Shown: positions 27,041 to 37,376, numbered from the stretch's first letter. The stretch: DNA of 64,000 bases from Candidatus Rokuibacteriota bacterium (GCA_003220685.1 QHTE01000054.1:1-64000); one strand, 5' to 3'. Notes: generated by a model from the letters alone, not told the origin. Program-made: numbers and translations.

Positions 27041-29542
27041 TCACCACCACGACCAGAACTCGACCCGGACGACACGAACCAATCGCCGGGTGAGCACCGA
27101 GAGGATCGGCCGTTCCCCGCAGGAGATCTTGGCGCGTCCCGTCATCTCGGGCTTGAGCAGCAGGGAATGGTTTTCGATCTCGGTAGTGACCAGGACGACC
27201 CGGTCGCCGCCGCCTTCCTCGGGGATCGGCGTCATCGTCGCCGCGCCCTTGACCGGCGGGATCGGAGTGCCCGTCCGCACCGCGGCGGCCACCGAGGTCA
27301 CGGTGCCCTCGAAGGTCAGGCTCGGATAGGCTCGCGCCTTGACGGCGACCCGCTGCCCGGTCGCCACGTCGCCGATGTCTTTTTCCGAGAGCGCGATCTC
27401 GGCCGTGACGGTATCGAGCCGGTGAACGGAGGCGAGCAGATCGCCTTTGTTCACGTGCTGGCCGATCAGCTCCCGCAGCTGACGCTCGGGTGTGGTGACG
27501 ATGCCCGCGATCGCGCTCGGGATCTTCGTGAGGCGCAGCTGTTCCTCGAGGAGGCGGCGTTGCGTCTCGCGGCGCGCGACCTCCGCCTCCATCGCCTCGA
27601 TCTCCTCGCGGCGCGAGCCCGCGCGGAGCTTGGCCAGCCGCCCCCTGGCCTCGGCGAGCGAGGTCCGGGCCAGCGCCAGCTCCTTGCGGACGTCGGCCAG
27701 GTCGTCGGCGCGCGTGATCTCCAGCTCGGCGCGCGCCTCGTCGAGCTCCTTGTCCCTGACGACCGCGTCTTCTTCGGCCTGCTCGAGGTCTTTGAGGGAG
27801 ATCAGCTCGTTCTCACGCAAGGTCCGCATGCGCTCCAGGTTGCTACGCTTGTACTTGAGGCGCTGCTCGGCCTTGGCGACGGCTGACTCCTGCCGGACCA
27901 GCTTCTCCGCCCGCATCGTGGTCGCCTCTCGGTAGCGCCGCTCGCTCCCGACCACACGAGCCTCCGCGGTCTCAACTTCCTTCTCGGCCACCGCGATCTC
28001 TTCGGGCCGAGTCCCGATCCGTAGCATGCGCAAGGTTGCCTGCTTCTCGGCGATGTCGGCCTCGGTCTTTCTGAGCTCCGCGGCGAGGTCGCGGTCGGAG
28101 AGCCGGGCTACGAGATCGCCCTGCTGGATCTTCATGCCTTCCCGGACATAGACCTCGGCGACGAGGCCCTCGACCTCGGTGCGAACCTCGGCGTTCCTGG
28201 TCGGGAGCACCCGAAACTCCCCGGCGACCCGCAGGTCGATCTTGACGAGCACCGAGGCGACCGCCAGGATCGCCAGCGCCACGAGCGCGCGCCGCTTTTT
28301 CCTCGTCGGCGCCGCCGCCTTGTCCGGGCCCGGCGTTGGCGCGGGGGTTGCGGGGCGCCAGAATGGAAGCCGGCGCAGCCGGTTGCGAAGCCGTGCGCTG
28401 AACAGCACGAGGAACGCGAGCAACCCCCACGCCTGAAAGCGCGAGATGAGACCGCCCAGGCGTATCGCGACGAACCACAAGGTACCGATCGAGTACAGCA
28501 TGGCGAGTGAACCGTAGGCGAGGTAGATCCTCCGCTCCCGGCGGCTGACGACGGGCGCCTCCGAGGACGTCCCTTCGAGGCGCGAGAAGCATCTGCCGAC
28601 ATAGTCGAAGGACCTCTGGCGCAGGTTCGGCACGCCCAGCCAATCGCTCAGCAGGTAGTACCCGTCGAGCTTGAGCAACGGGTTCAGATTCAGCACGATC
28701 TTGAATCCGGTCGTCGCCAGCACGATCAGCGCGGTCGAGCTCGCGAGGCTCTCCGGCGTGGTGACGCGCCAGACGAGCGTGGCGAGCGCCCACACCACGA
28801 GCTCCAGGTAGGGTCCGGCGAGCGTCACGAGCAGCCGCCTCGACTGCTGCGGGAAGAGCCACGCATCGCTCACGTCGCAATAGAACGCCGGATTGAAGTA
28901 GATGAGGAAGATCCCCATGTCGTGGACTTCGCCGCCGTAGCGCTTGCAGGCGAGCCCGTGGGCGAACTCGTGGACGGCGCCCACGACGACGATGAGCACC
29001 CAGACCGCCAGCAGCGAGTGCACGCTCAGCAAGCCGACGAGGCCCCGGTGGATCTCGTCGGTATTGGCCGCGAACGTCACCACCGCGAGAATGATGAGCG
29101 CGAGTGTCAGGCCGACGAAGGTCTTGCTGAAGAGCGGCTCCAGAGGCGTGACCATTCGGGTCAAGAGCTTGTCCGGATCGAACACCTTGAATCGGAGGGA
29201 GAGCAGACCTCCCTTGAGCCGCGCGCGCGACCGACTCCCGCGCCGCGCCTTGTCGGTTTCGAGCAGGCCGTGGCTCTCCAGCGTACGGACGAACTTGATC
29301 AACGTCTCCTGGGGCAAGGTCGCACCGAAGCGCTCCTCCGTTCGCTGCCGGACCACGTCGAGGGGAGTCACTCCGTCCAGCTGGCTGAGAATGAAGTGCT
29401 CCGCCTCGCGGAAGCGGAAGAACTGGGTCGTGCGGGGGTCCTTCGCGACGAAGGGAGCGTTCGTGGCGTCCTCGTGACGCGTGACGATGATGTCGTCGCG
29501 GAACTTGGGCCGCCCGGCGATCAGTAGCTGTCCTGGAGTCAT
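27041..29542 (-). CDS. PqqD-like / M50 metalloprotease / HlyD-type membrane fusion protein
   Basis: 833 aa from ATG at 29542 (MTPGQLLIAGRPKFRDD); a start at 29608 would add 22 residues. Three parts are seen. Residues 1-100 resemble the PqqD/winged-helix peptide-binding fold. Residues about 115-425 are multi-pass with M50 zinc motif HEFAHG near 191 and the third-ligand motif NLNPLLKLDGYY near 284. Residues from about 430 are one membrane helix then HlyD adaptor sequence (NAEVRTEVEGLVAEVYVREG) with long coiled coil and barrel-sandwich. Proteins of this type export and trim bacteriocin-like peptides or process membrane proteins. The adjacent 66-aa repeat peptide is the natural client. Confidence 0.87.
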   Translation of the reverse strand: MTPGQLLIAGRPKFRDDIIVTRHEDATNAPFVAKDPRTTQFFRFREAEHFILSQLDGVTPLDVVRQRTEERFGATLPQETLIKFVRTLESHGLLETDKARRGSRSRARLKGGLLSLRFKVFDPDKLLTRMVTPLEPLFSKTFVGLTLALIILAVVTFAANTDEIHRGLVGLLSVHSLLAVWVLIVVVGAVHEFAHGLACKRYGGEVHDMGIFLIYFNPAFYCDVSDAWLFPQQSRRLLVTLAGPYLELVVWALATLVWRVTTPESLASSTALIVLATTGFKIVLNLNPLLKLDGYYLLSDWLGVPNLRQRSFDYVGRCFSRLEGTSSEAPVVSRRERRIYLAYGSLAMLYSIGTLWFVAIRLGGLISRFQAWGLLAFLVLFSARLRNRLRRLPFWRPATPAPTPGPDKAAAPTRKKRRALVALAILAVASVLVKIDLRVAGEFRVLPTRNAEVRTEVEGLVAEVYVREGMKIQQGDLVARLSDRDLAAELRKTEADIAEKQATLRMLRIGTRPEEIAVAEKEVETAEARVVGSERRYREATTMRAEKLVRQESAVAKAEQRLKYKRSNLERMRTLRENELISLKDLEQAEEDAVVRDKELDEARAELEITRADDLADVRKELALARTSLAEARGRLAKLRAGSRREEIEAMEAEVARRETQRRLLEEQLRLTKIPSAIAGIVTTPERQLRELIGQHVNKGDLLASVHRLDTVTAEIALSEKDIGDVATGQRVAVKARAYPSLTFEGTVTSVAAAVRTGTPIPPVKGAATMTPIPEEGGGDRVVLVTTEIENHSLLLKPEMTGRAKISCGERPILSVLTRRLVRVVRVEFWSWW

Positions 29543-29678
29543 GTGCAGGCCAACGAGGACCCTGCCTGCCGCACCGCGACGGACCGGCGACGTTCGCCGC
29601 GCGGCCACGCCTCGATACGACAGGCAGGATCGCTCATCGGGTCAGCTTAGCGATGAAGCACGCGCGCGCGGTCACGAC

Positions 29679-29879
29679 TTACACGCACTTGCTCCCGCTG
29701 TCCTTGCTGCCGGCGTGAGCGTCCTTGCTGCCGGCGTTGGCCTTGCTGCCGTGGTCGCCCTTGCTGCCGTGGTCGCCCTTGCTGCCTTCGTGGCCCTTGC
29801 TGCCGTGGTCGTCGGGGGCACACACCAGGCCGGGGGCGATACGCGCTTCCAGCTCCTCGATCTCTAGGGTCAAAAGCAT
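29679..29879 (-). CDS. 66-aa peptide with GSK repeats, possible modified-peptide precursor
   Basis: ATG at 29879 follows GGAGAGAACC, a good Shine-Dalgarno. Residues 1-19 form a leader-like part, MLLTLEIEELEARIAPGLV, with acidic helix EIEELEAR and an APG break. Residues 25-64 contain seven Gly-Ser-Lys units, with His and Asp between them (GSKGDHGSKGDHGSK), and Cys at 20 and 65 bracket the repeat. Very hydrophilic; no signal peptide. It lies between a FemAB-like transferase and a PqqD/M50/HlyD protein on one strand. A leader plus repetitive core beside a PqqD-domain protein is typical of ribosomally made, modified peptides. Alternative: a secreted collagen-like linker or metal-binding peptide. 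Confidence 0.65.
   Translation of the reverse strand: MLLTLEIEELEARIAPGLVCAPDDHGSKGHEGSKGDHGSKGDHGSKANAGSKDAHAGSKDSGSKCV
29697..29815. repeat. Tandem short DNA repeats encoding GSK units
   Basis: The plus strand shows repeated TTGCTGCCGTGGTCGCCC-like 15- to 18-nt units (third copies vary) corresponding to GSKGDH or GSKxxA on the minus strand. It is coding for the 66-aa peptide and not a CRISPR array, since there are no unique spacers. Confidence 0.75.
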
Positions 29880-30054
29880 GGTTCTCTCCTGTGTATTCCA
29901 CTTCGGGTCCGAACGATTGTTGGCCCGGTGCCCAATTCCCGCCTATCAACCCTCCTCTCTGGCCAGGATTTCTGCGGCCTGATGGGACCCAGCGTCCCGA
30001 CACGGTGGTCGCTGGGGTTGCGCCGACCGGGTACGGCGCGAAAACGCACGATTC

Positions 30055-31155
30055 TCAGGAATCCCATGTCGTATAGCGCTCGTAGGCGAGCGGGTCGTAC
30101 ACGTAGTCGAGGGTCGGCACGAGCGCGAGCTCGCGTCCCCCGAGCTTGCGTTTGAACACGCTGATGTCGCTCCACGAATGGTCGGATTGGCCCTCCGGGG
30201 CGACGCCCCAGAGGTCGTATTCCTCGTAACCGAGGGCGTGCGCCCGGCGCATGATCTCGAAGTGCAGGAGATAGGGCGCCATGACGTTGCGATGGACGCC
30301 GAGCGATCCCCCGAAGAAGTAGGTCGCCCGAGGGCCGAAATAGACCACGAGCGCCGTCGCGAGTCTCGCGCCGCCGTACTCCGTGAAGAACACCGAGCCG
30401 TGCCCCGTGGTCGTCAGCAGCGGAATGAGCGTCCGAAAGTAGCTGGGGGACTTTCCCGGCAGGGCATGGCGACGGATCGTCTCGCCGTAGACGGTCAAGA
30501 AGTCCTCGAGCCCCTGGGGCGAGCCATCTTCGACGATCGACACCCCGTGTCGTTGCGCGACTCGGATGTTGTAGCGTCCCTTGGGTTTCATCTGGGCGAG
30601 GATGGCGTCGGTCCCTGGACGCAAATCGATGCAGATCGTGTTGCGCGGCTCCATGAACCGGTTCGCCTGGAGAAACCCTCGAACACAGGGGCGGACGTGC
30701 TGCCATCGAGGCTCGATACGAAGGTGGCTGACGACCAGCGACTCGGCGGCGCGCCGTCTTTCGAGAGCGCCGATCAGCTGTTGGAAGACCTGATCCGCGC
30801 TCGTCTCGTCCTCGGGCAGGACCGGGCCTTCCGGGATGTAGTAGAAGCAGCTCTCGGCACTGTATTCTAATTTCAGCACGGTCGCGCCACCCACGATGGT
30901 GCTCCCGTGCCTGAGCACGACACCGAAGGACTGCCATCCGGTCGTGCTGCGAAAGTCGGCCCACCAGGAGGACTGCATGAATCCCGTCGCGCCGGTCGTT
31001 TCGAGGAAGGCGTCCCAGACCGCCCACCGATGCGGCGATCCGATCGGCGTCGAAAACGCGTGACTCGCTTGAATGGGGAGAGGCGGCCCGATGCTCGGGC
31101 GGGCGTCGCCTCCGCTTGTTAGGGCGGCGCCTTCACTCTGACGTCCCTCGACCAC
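30055..31155 (-). CDS. FemAB/FmhB-like aminoacyltransferase (GNAT-type)
   Basis: 366 aa from GTG at 31155. Two GNAT-like halves: the first with GFMQSSWWADFRSTTGWQSFGV, the second with LDFLTVYGETIRRHALPGKS-type sequence (YGETIRRHALPGKSPSYF near residue 215) and a C-terminal ALGYEEYDLWGVAPEGQS, all typical of the FemAB/FemX family that adds amino acids from aminoacyl-tRNA to peptidoglycan precursors, or of pepcterm-linked members. No signal peptide. It is the first gene on the strand leading to the GSK peptide, so modification of that peptide is possible. A cell-wall role is the alternative. About 175 nt separate it from the peptide ATG. Confidence 0.82.
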   Translation of the reverse strand: MVEGRQSEGAALTSGGDARPSIGPPLPIQASHAFSTPIGSPHRWAVWDAFLETTGATGFMQSSWWADFRSTTGWQSFGVVLRHGSTIVGGATVLKLEYSAESCFYYIPEGPVLPEDETSADQVFQQLIGALERRRAAESLVVSHLRIEPRWQHVRPCVRGFLQANRFMEPRNTICIDLRPGTDAILAQMKPKGRYNIRVAQRHGVSIVEDGSPQGLEDFLTVYGETIRRHALPGKSPSYFRTLIPLLTTTGHGSVFFTEYGGARLATALVVYFGPRATYFFGGSLGVHRNVMAPYLLHFEIMRRAHALGYEEYDLWGVAPEGQSDHSWSDISVFKRKLGGRELALVPTLDYVYDPLAYERYTTWDS

Positions 31156-31434
31156 CGGGCTCTCCCTCGCTCAGGACTGCGGCGCCGATATCCGGGTCGG
31201 GCGAACGATGGTATCGGCCGAGCAGGACCTCTCCTGCTCGTGAAACACAACTTAGGTCGTTGGCCGAGGGTGTGCCAATCGGGAGAATCATCTACGCGCT
31301 AACAGGAAGATCCCCTTGAGGTGTGAAGAGTTCCCGATTGATCACGGCGTGATAGATCAGCGTGATGGTCGAGCGTGAGACTCGAGTGTGACGGTCGGCG
31401 CCGACGAGGAGAAGGTCGGTGCGGTGCTGTCGCG

Positions 31435-31647
31435 TCAGGGGCGGAGAGTGAGACGCTGCAAGGCCCGGACGGTCGACGGGGCGAGCAGGGCGATCCTTCT
31501 CGGGTTCCTGCCCGGGCCACGGACAAGTCGTCGTGGCAGGTCATGCTTCGAGAGAAGATTCCGGATCGTGCCTTCGGCACGGTGACAGAGAATCGCTGCC
31601 TTGCGCACCGTGTACCAGCGTTCGACCTCGTCAGGGGTTCGCGCCAT
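31435..31647 (-). CDS. Small excisionase/MerR-type HTH DNA-binding protein
   Basis: 70 aa from ATG at 31647 (MARTPDEVERWYTVRKAAIL). The pattern WYTVRKAAILCHRAEGTIRN...LPRRLVRGPGRNPRRIALL is that of the HTH_17-type DNA-binding domain: a recognition helix, a wing, and a final short helix TVRALQR. There is no effector domain. It is isolated: 279 nt separate it from the FemAB gene and 227 nt from the next gene, with no clear RBS. Such proteins can be directionality factors or regulators of small elements; the peptide locus is a possible target. Confidence 0.55.
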   Translation of the reverse strand: MARTPDEVERWYTVRKAAILCHRAEGTIRNLLSKHDLPRRLVRGPGRNPRRIALLAPSTVRALQRLTLRP

Positions 31648-31874
31648 ACGGGAGTTCAACGGCAAGCCCTGTGCCGAGGCGGAGATCCAGCGCAGGCGAG
31701 GATTTAGGAGACGGCGCCGCGCACGCAAGTTTCGTACTAGTTGAAGCGGCTTGCACATTTTCCCGCGGGATGTCCGGAACCTGAACCTGGGTTCAGCCTG
31801 GCCCCGGACGTCTCGCAAGCCTCGGCCCGGGGCCGGCGAGTCACGGGGGGCTCGGGCGTGGCCGCGAGCGGTCG

Positions 31875-32432
31875 TTACAAAATCCGGAATCGCGCCCGGA
31901 TCTCGTCGGGCCGCTCGGAGTAGGGCGGGATCGGCTCGTTCGGATCGAAGGCCACGTCGACGACCAGCAGCGCCGGTTCCCTCGCGCCGCGCGCTCGCGG
32001 GAACGCCGCGCGAAGCGCCGGCACATCGCCGACCCGCTCGACCTTCGTGATGCCGAGGCCTTTTGCGAGCGAGGTCCAGTCCACGGGCGCCGAGGGGAGC
32101 GCCTGACCGCCCGACGACTCGTAGTGGCCGTTCACCCACAAGAGCGCCGTCAGGTTCGAGGGACGAGCGGCGGCGACGGTCGCGAGAACGTTCGGGCACA
32201 TCAGGAGCGAGCCGTCGCCCTCGAGGGCCACCACGTGGCGGTCGGGTCGCTGCAGCGCCATGCCGAGCGCCAGCGGGATCGCCGCGCCCATCGAGTCGCA
32301 CAGCGCGAACACCGGCACCCGCACGCTGAGATGCGGGAGATAGCGCGAGTTGGCGCCGAGGCACGAGACCAGGACGTCGTCGGGCGCGAGCATCGCGACG
32401 AGCGCCTCGAGCAACGGCTTGCGCGCAGTCAC
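31875..32432 (-). CDS. ThDP-binding subunit, sulfopyruvate/phosphonopyruvate decarboxylase type (beta)
   Basis: 185 aa from GTG at 32432, overlapping the alpha gene stop by 4 nt (GTGA). Contains the PP-domain motif EGDGSLLMCPNVLATVAAARP...WVNGHYESSGGQ near residues 73-110, equivalent to the GDG...NN ThDP signature (here NG). The length matches the small beta subunit of ComDE-type sulfopyruvate decarboxylase and of phosphonopyruvate decarboxylase, which split the PYR and PP domains. Cytoplasmic. Confidence 0.82.
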   Translation of the reverse strand: MTARKPLLEALVAMLAPDDVLVSCLGANSRYLPHLSVRVPVFALCDSMGAAIPLALGMALQRPDRHVVALEGDGSLLMCPNVLATVAAARPSNLTALLWVNGHYESSGGQALPSAPVDWTSLAKGLGITKVERVGDVPALRAAFPRARGAREPALLVVDVAFDPNEPIPPYSERPDEIRARFRIL

Positions 32433-32937
32433 TCGAGATCCTCGCCGCTGATCAGGAGCACGAACGGGCCGCGCGACCTCTGCGCGGCGTCGACGCCGCG
32501 GCCGACCTGCGCCGCGAGGTCGCCCGTGCGATCGGCGATCGCGTAGGGCAGCCGCCAGGCGGCGAGCGTCGGCTCGGTCACCTTGCCTTTGGGCTCGTGA
32601 TAGTAGACGGGATCGCGCCCGTCGCCGCGGTAGGACACGATGAAGAAGCAGGGGATCCGGTAGAGGTCGACGAGTCCGGCCAGGACACCGCCGCAGTTGA
32701 AGAGCCCGGCGTTCTGGATCAGCACCGCGCCGCGGCCGCCGGCGAGCCCGGCGCCGCAGGCGATCGCCACCGCTTCCTCCTCGCGCGCGGCGTCGACGGC
32801 GCGGATCGTCCGCGAGGCCCGCACCGTCGCCATCAGCTTGCCGATCCAGGTGTCGGGCACGGAGGCGGCCAGGGTGACCCCGGCGGTCTCCAGACCGGCG
32901 ACGAGGCGTTGCGCGCCGGATCGGAGCGACGTCGTGC

Positions 32938-32941
<4 letters not shown>
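32429..32941 (-). CDS. ThDP-binding subunit, sulfopyruvate/phosphonopyruvate decarboxylase type (alpha)
   Basis: 170 aa. The start is most likely TTG at 32941, overlapping the acyl-CoA dehydrogenase stop (TTGA); no ATG or GTG is available nearby. PYR-domain features: [15 protein letters not shown], then [27 protein letters not shown] near 50-75, holding the cofactor-activating Glu. It pairs with the beta gene at 31875. Reaction inferred: decarboxylation of a 3-carbon sulfonate or phosphonate-type 2-keto acid, or another short 2-keto acid. Confidence 0.8.
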
Positions 32942-34146
<1,205 letters not shown>

Positions 34147-34226
34147 CGTCCTCTCCTTCGGTTCATCGGCGCGCCTCCGCCGGCGGGGGAGCCCCGACGG
34201 CCTGCAGCGCGCACTGCGCTGCGAGA

Positions 34227-35858
34227 CTAGTGCTGATAGCGCGGCAGGGTCTTGAGCGGCGAGAAGAACACGGGCCTCGCCATCCGCCCCACCGGCACCT
34301 CGATCAGCACGGGCCGGTCCATCTGGATCGCGTCGGCGACCAGCTTGCCGACCTCGGCCGGCTCCTTCGCGCGCCGGCCGACGGCGCCGTAGGCCTCGGC
34401 GAGCCGCACGAAGTCGGGGTTGTGCAGCTCGGCCGCGAACTTGCCGCCCCAGTGCTCGTCGAGATCGCGCGCGACGTTGCCGTAGGCGTTGTCGTTGAAG
34501 ACGACCGCGACGACGTTGATCCCTTGCTGCACGGCCGTTGACATCTCCTGGGCGTAATACATGAAGCCCCCGTCGCCGGCGATCATGACCACCGGGCGAT
34601 TGGGGTTGGCCACCTTGGCGCCGAGCGCGGTCGGATACTCGAACCCGAGGTTGCCGGAGTACGACGAGGTGATGTACGTGCGCGGGTGGTAGACCGGGAA
34701 GAACGGGCGCGAGAAGTAGCCGATCTGCGTCATGCCGGCGATGACGGTCGCGTCCTGGGGAATACCCTGGCGCAGCGACCGGAGGATCGAGGAATTCGGC
34801 TCCTGGGTCATGAAGCCGGCGACTTCTTCGCGGATCTTCTCGCGCTCGGCCGTCTGCGACGCCCGCGGCTTGCCGCTGGCGCGCAGCCGCTCGAGCAGCG
34901 CCTCGAGCGTGGCCTTCGCGTCGCCGACGAGCCCGGTCGTCTTCTTGTGGTTGCGGCCGATCTCGTCGGCGTCGGCGTCGATCTGGATCACCTGCTGCTC
35001 GGGCTGGAACATGGCGATCGCGCAGCGGCTGCCGACGACCAGGATGACATCGGCCGCGTCGAGATAGCGGCGCAGCGGGCTCTTGGGGAAGAGGCCGGCG
35101 CCGAGCGAGAGATCGCTGGCGTCGCTGAGCGCGCCCTTGCCCTCGGCGGTCTCGACGACGCCGGCCTGCAGGTGCTCGGCGACGGCGGCGAGCGCCGCGT
35201 GGGCGCCCGAGAGATTGACGCCGCCGCCCGCGTAGATGGCGACCCGTTGCGCACGCAAGAGCGCCTCGGCCGCGCGGTCGACGTCGGCTGCGGGCGCGGC
35301 GGCCGGCGCCGGATGCGGGCCGACCGCCGGCAGGGTGACGTCGACCTCTTCTTCCATCGTGTCCCACGGCATATCGATGGCGACCGGGCGCGGGCGGCCG
35401 CTCCGCAGCTGCGCGAAGGCCTCGCGGACGATCCGCGGCGCGTCGGCGACCTGCATGATGCTGTGCCGCCACTTCGTCGAGCCGGCGATGGCGTCGAGCT
35501 GGTCGTCGAGCTCGTGGAGCACGCCGATCTTCTTGCCGATCTGGTGGCGCGGAACCTGTCCGGCGATCAACAAGACCGGTGACGACGCGGAGTAGGCGGT
35601 ATTGAGCCCGGCCGACGCGTTCAGCAAGCCGGGGCCGGGCACGGCCACCGCCACGCCGACGCCGCCGCCGGCGCGCGCGTAGCCGTCGGCCATGTACGTC
35701 GACGAGCCCTCGTGGCGGACGGTGATGAACCGGATCGGCTCGTCGCGGAACGCGGTGACGATGCCGTAGAGCTGGACGCCCGGAAGCCCGAACGCCACCT
35801 TCACGCCCTCGCGGGCGAGCGCCTTCACGATCGCTTCACCACCGGTCATCCGTGCCAT
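34227..35858 (-). CDS. ThDP-dependent enzyme of the acetolactate synthase large-subunit type
   Basis: 543 aa from ATG at 35858 ([18 protein letters not shown]), preceded by GAGGAGC. PYR domain with [18 protein letters not shown] near residue 50, the activating Glu; central domain near 200-330; PP domain with [21 protein letters not shown]...[10 protein letters not shown] near 430, a complete ThDP motif. Length suits acetolactate synthase, oxalyl-CoA decarboxylase-like and similar enzymes. No separate regulatory subunit gene is present, which argues for a catabolic rather than a valine/isoleucine role. First gene of the minus-strand set to 31.9 kb. Divergent from fpg, 115 nt between starts. 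Confidence 0.88.
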   Translation of the reverse strand: MARMTGGEAIVKALAREGVKVAFGLPGVQLYGIVTAFRDEPIRFITVRHEGSSTYMADGYARAGGGVGVAVAVPGPGLLNASAGLNTAYSASSPVLLIAGQVPRHQIGKKIGVLHELDDQLDAIAGSTKWRHSIMQVADAPRIVREAFAQLRSGRPRPVAIDMPWDTMEEEVDVTLPAVGPHPAPAAAPAADVDRAAEALLRAQRVAIYAGGGVNLSGAHAALAAVAEHLQAGVVETAEGKGALSDASDLSLGAGLFPKSPLRRYLDAADVILVVGSRCAIAMFQPEQQVIQIDADADEIGRNHKKTTGLVGDAKATLEALLERLRASGKPRASQTAEREKIREEVAGFMTQEPNSSILRSLRQGIPQDATVIAGMTQIGYFSRPFFPVYHPRTYITSSYSGNLGFEYPTALGAKVANPNRPVVMIAGDGGFMYYAQEMSTAVQQGINVVAVVFNDNAYGNVARDLDEHWGGKFAAELHNPDFVRLAEAYGAVGRRAKEPAEVGKLVADAIQMDRPVLIEVPVGRMARPVFFSPLKTLPRYQH

Positions 35859-35961
35859 CGACAGCTCCTCGCGGGGATTCTCGGGGACTCGGCCCCAGAT
35901 AGGGCCGAAGCGTATCACGTGCGGCGGTCGGGCGTCTCCGGCCCCTCGCCGGGGTCTCGGG

Positions 35962-35967
35962 TACACT
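35962..35967 (+). promoter_or_regulatory. TACACT -10-like box before fpg, leaderless spacing
   Basis: TACACT ends 6 nt before the ATG at 35974, with AGCGCG between and no Shine-Dalgarno. This spacing would start the transcript at or next to the initiation codon. No clear -35 is seen at 17 nt. Confidence 0.35.
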
Positions 35968-35973
35968 AGCGCG

Positions 35974-36816
35974 ATGCCCGAGCTGCCCGAGGTCGAGGCC
36001 GCCCGCCGCCTGCTGACGCGATCTGCCGTCGGCCGGCGGATCGTGAGCGTCCGCGCCGCGCCGGACTCGATCGTGTTCCAGGGTGTGAGCCCGGCGCGCA
36101 TCCGCGGGGCACTCCTCGGGCGCCGTGTGATCGCGGCTCACCGCCACGGCAAGCACCTCTGGCTCGAGCTCGATCGCCGGCCGTGGCCGAGCTTCCACTT
36201 CGGGATGTCCGGCGGGATCGCGGTCCGCGGCCGCCGGCCCACCCGCCTCGTCGTGGAGGGCAGGCGCGCCGAGGAAAACCAGTGGCCGCCGCGCTTTCTC
36301 AAGCTGCACCTCGTGCTCGACGACGGCGGCGAGATCGTGTTTCACGACGCCCGCCGGCTCGGCCGGGTTCGGCTGCGCCACGATCCGGCGGCCGAGCCGC
36401 CGATCAGCCTGCTCGGCTTCGACGCCCTCCACGATCTGCCGCCCCTCGGCCGGCTCGCCGCGCTCTTCGGCGCGCGCGCGGCGCCCGTGAAGGCGGTGCT
36501 GCTCGATCAGTCGTTCTCGGCGGGCGTCGGCAACTGGATCGCCGACGAGGTGCTCTACCAGGCGCGCATCGATCCGCGGCGGCGCACGCACACCCTGACG
36601 CGCGCGGAGGTCGGCCGGATCCGATCGCGGCTGCGCTCGGTCATCTCGACGGCGGTGCGCGCCGGCGCCGACAGCGACCGCTTTCCGCCGAAGTGGCTGT
36701 TTCACACCCGATGGAGCAAACGCCTGCAGAGCCCGGTGACGGTGCGCGGCGAGCGCATCAGGTATCTCACGGTCGGCGGCCGGACGACCGCGTGGGTCGC
36801 CGAGGTCCAGCGCTAG
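35974..36816 (+). CDS. Fpg/Nei-type DNA glycosylase with a zincless finger
   Basis: 280 aa. Starts MPELPEVEAARR: Pro2 and Glu3 are the catalytic N-terminal residues, and Lys near 56 (GKHLWLEL) and the H2TH domain (SFSAGVGNWIADEVLYQARI near 185-204) are kept. It removes oxidised bases from DNA and cleaves the abasic strand. Where classical bacterial Fpg/Nei carry a four-Cys zinc finger, this chain ends FHTRWSKRLQSP...GGRTTAWVAEVQR with no Cys at all, so the finger is zincless, as in NEIL1 and plant FPG. The final Arg of GGRTT corresponds to the reading-loop Arg that contacts DNA. Confidence 0.9.
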   Translation: MPELPEVEAARRLLTRSAVGRRIVSVRAAPDSIVFQGVSPARIRGALLGRRVIAAHRHGKHLWLELDRRPWPSFHFGMSGGIAVRGRRPTRLVVEGRRAEENQWPPRFLKLHLVLDDGGEIVFHDARRLGRVRLRHDPAAEPPISLLGFDALHDLPPLGRLAALFGARAAPVKAVLLDQSFSAGVGNWIADEVLYQARIDPRRRTHTLTRAEVGRIRSRLRSVISTAVRAGADSDRFPPKWLFHTRWSKRLQSPVTVRGERIRYLTVGGRTTAWVAEVQR

Positions 36817-36842
36817 GCTCGGCGCCGGAGTGGGAGGAGTCG

Positions 36843-37376
36843 ATGGCGAACATTTCGCCGGTGCACCTGCTGAAGTGGATCGAGGAGCACAAGACCTTGT
36901 TCAGCGGGCCGGTCGCGAACAAGGAAGTGTTCCCCGAGAGCGAGTTCATCTACCAGATCGTGCGCGGACCCAACGCGCGGAACGACTTCCACATCGATCC
37001 GGGCGACGAGATCTTCTATCAGCTGAAGGGGGACATCACCGTGCGGTGCATCGACGCCGACGGCACGCCGCGCGACATCACGGTGCGCGAGGGTGAGGCG
37101 ATGCTCTGCCGCGCCGGGACGCCGCACTGCCCGATCCGCCCCGCCGACACCTGGGGACTGGTCATCGAGCGCAAGCGGCGGCCCGACGAGCGCGACGGGC
37201 TCGCGTGGTTCTGCGACGCGTGCGGCGCCAAGCTCCACGAGACGACGTTCTCGGTCACGAACATCGAGGTGGAGCTGCTGGACGTCATCAAGAAATTCAA
37301 CGCGAGCCCGACGTTGCGCGCATGCAAGCAATGCGGCGCCGTCCTGCCGGTGCCCGCCGGCGCCGCATCGGCCTGA
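36843..37376 (+). CDS. nbaC: 3-hydroxyanthranilate 3,4-dioxygenase
   Basis: 177 aa cupin. Iron ligands are in FHIDPGDEIFYQLKG (His near residue 50 and Glu near 56) and GTPHCP (His near 94), as in HAAO. The C-terminal rubredoxin-like metal site of bacterial HAAO is present as CDACG near 124 and CKQCG near 161. It opens 3-hydroxyanthranilate with O2 in the kynurenine or 2-nitrobenzoate pathway. ATG at 36843 follows GGGAGGAG. No other kynurenine-pathway gene is seen next to it; Fpg is upstream in the same direction by 27 nt. Confidence 0.88.
   Translation: MANISPVHLLKWIEEHKTLFSGPVANKEVFPESEFIYQIVRGPNARNDFHIDPGDEIFYQLKGDITVRCIDADGTPRDITVREGEAMLCRAGTPHCPIRPADTWGLVIERKRRPDERDGLAWFCDACGAKLHETTFSVTNIEVELLDVIKKFNASPTLRACKQCGAVLPVPAGAASA

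Noticed and set aside
29697..29815. Short tandem repeats that could suggest a CRISPR array
   Set aside because: Units are contiguous, translated in frame as GSK repeats, and there are no spacers or cas genes.
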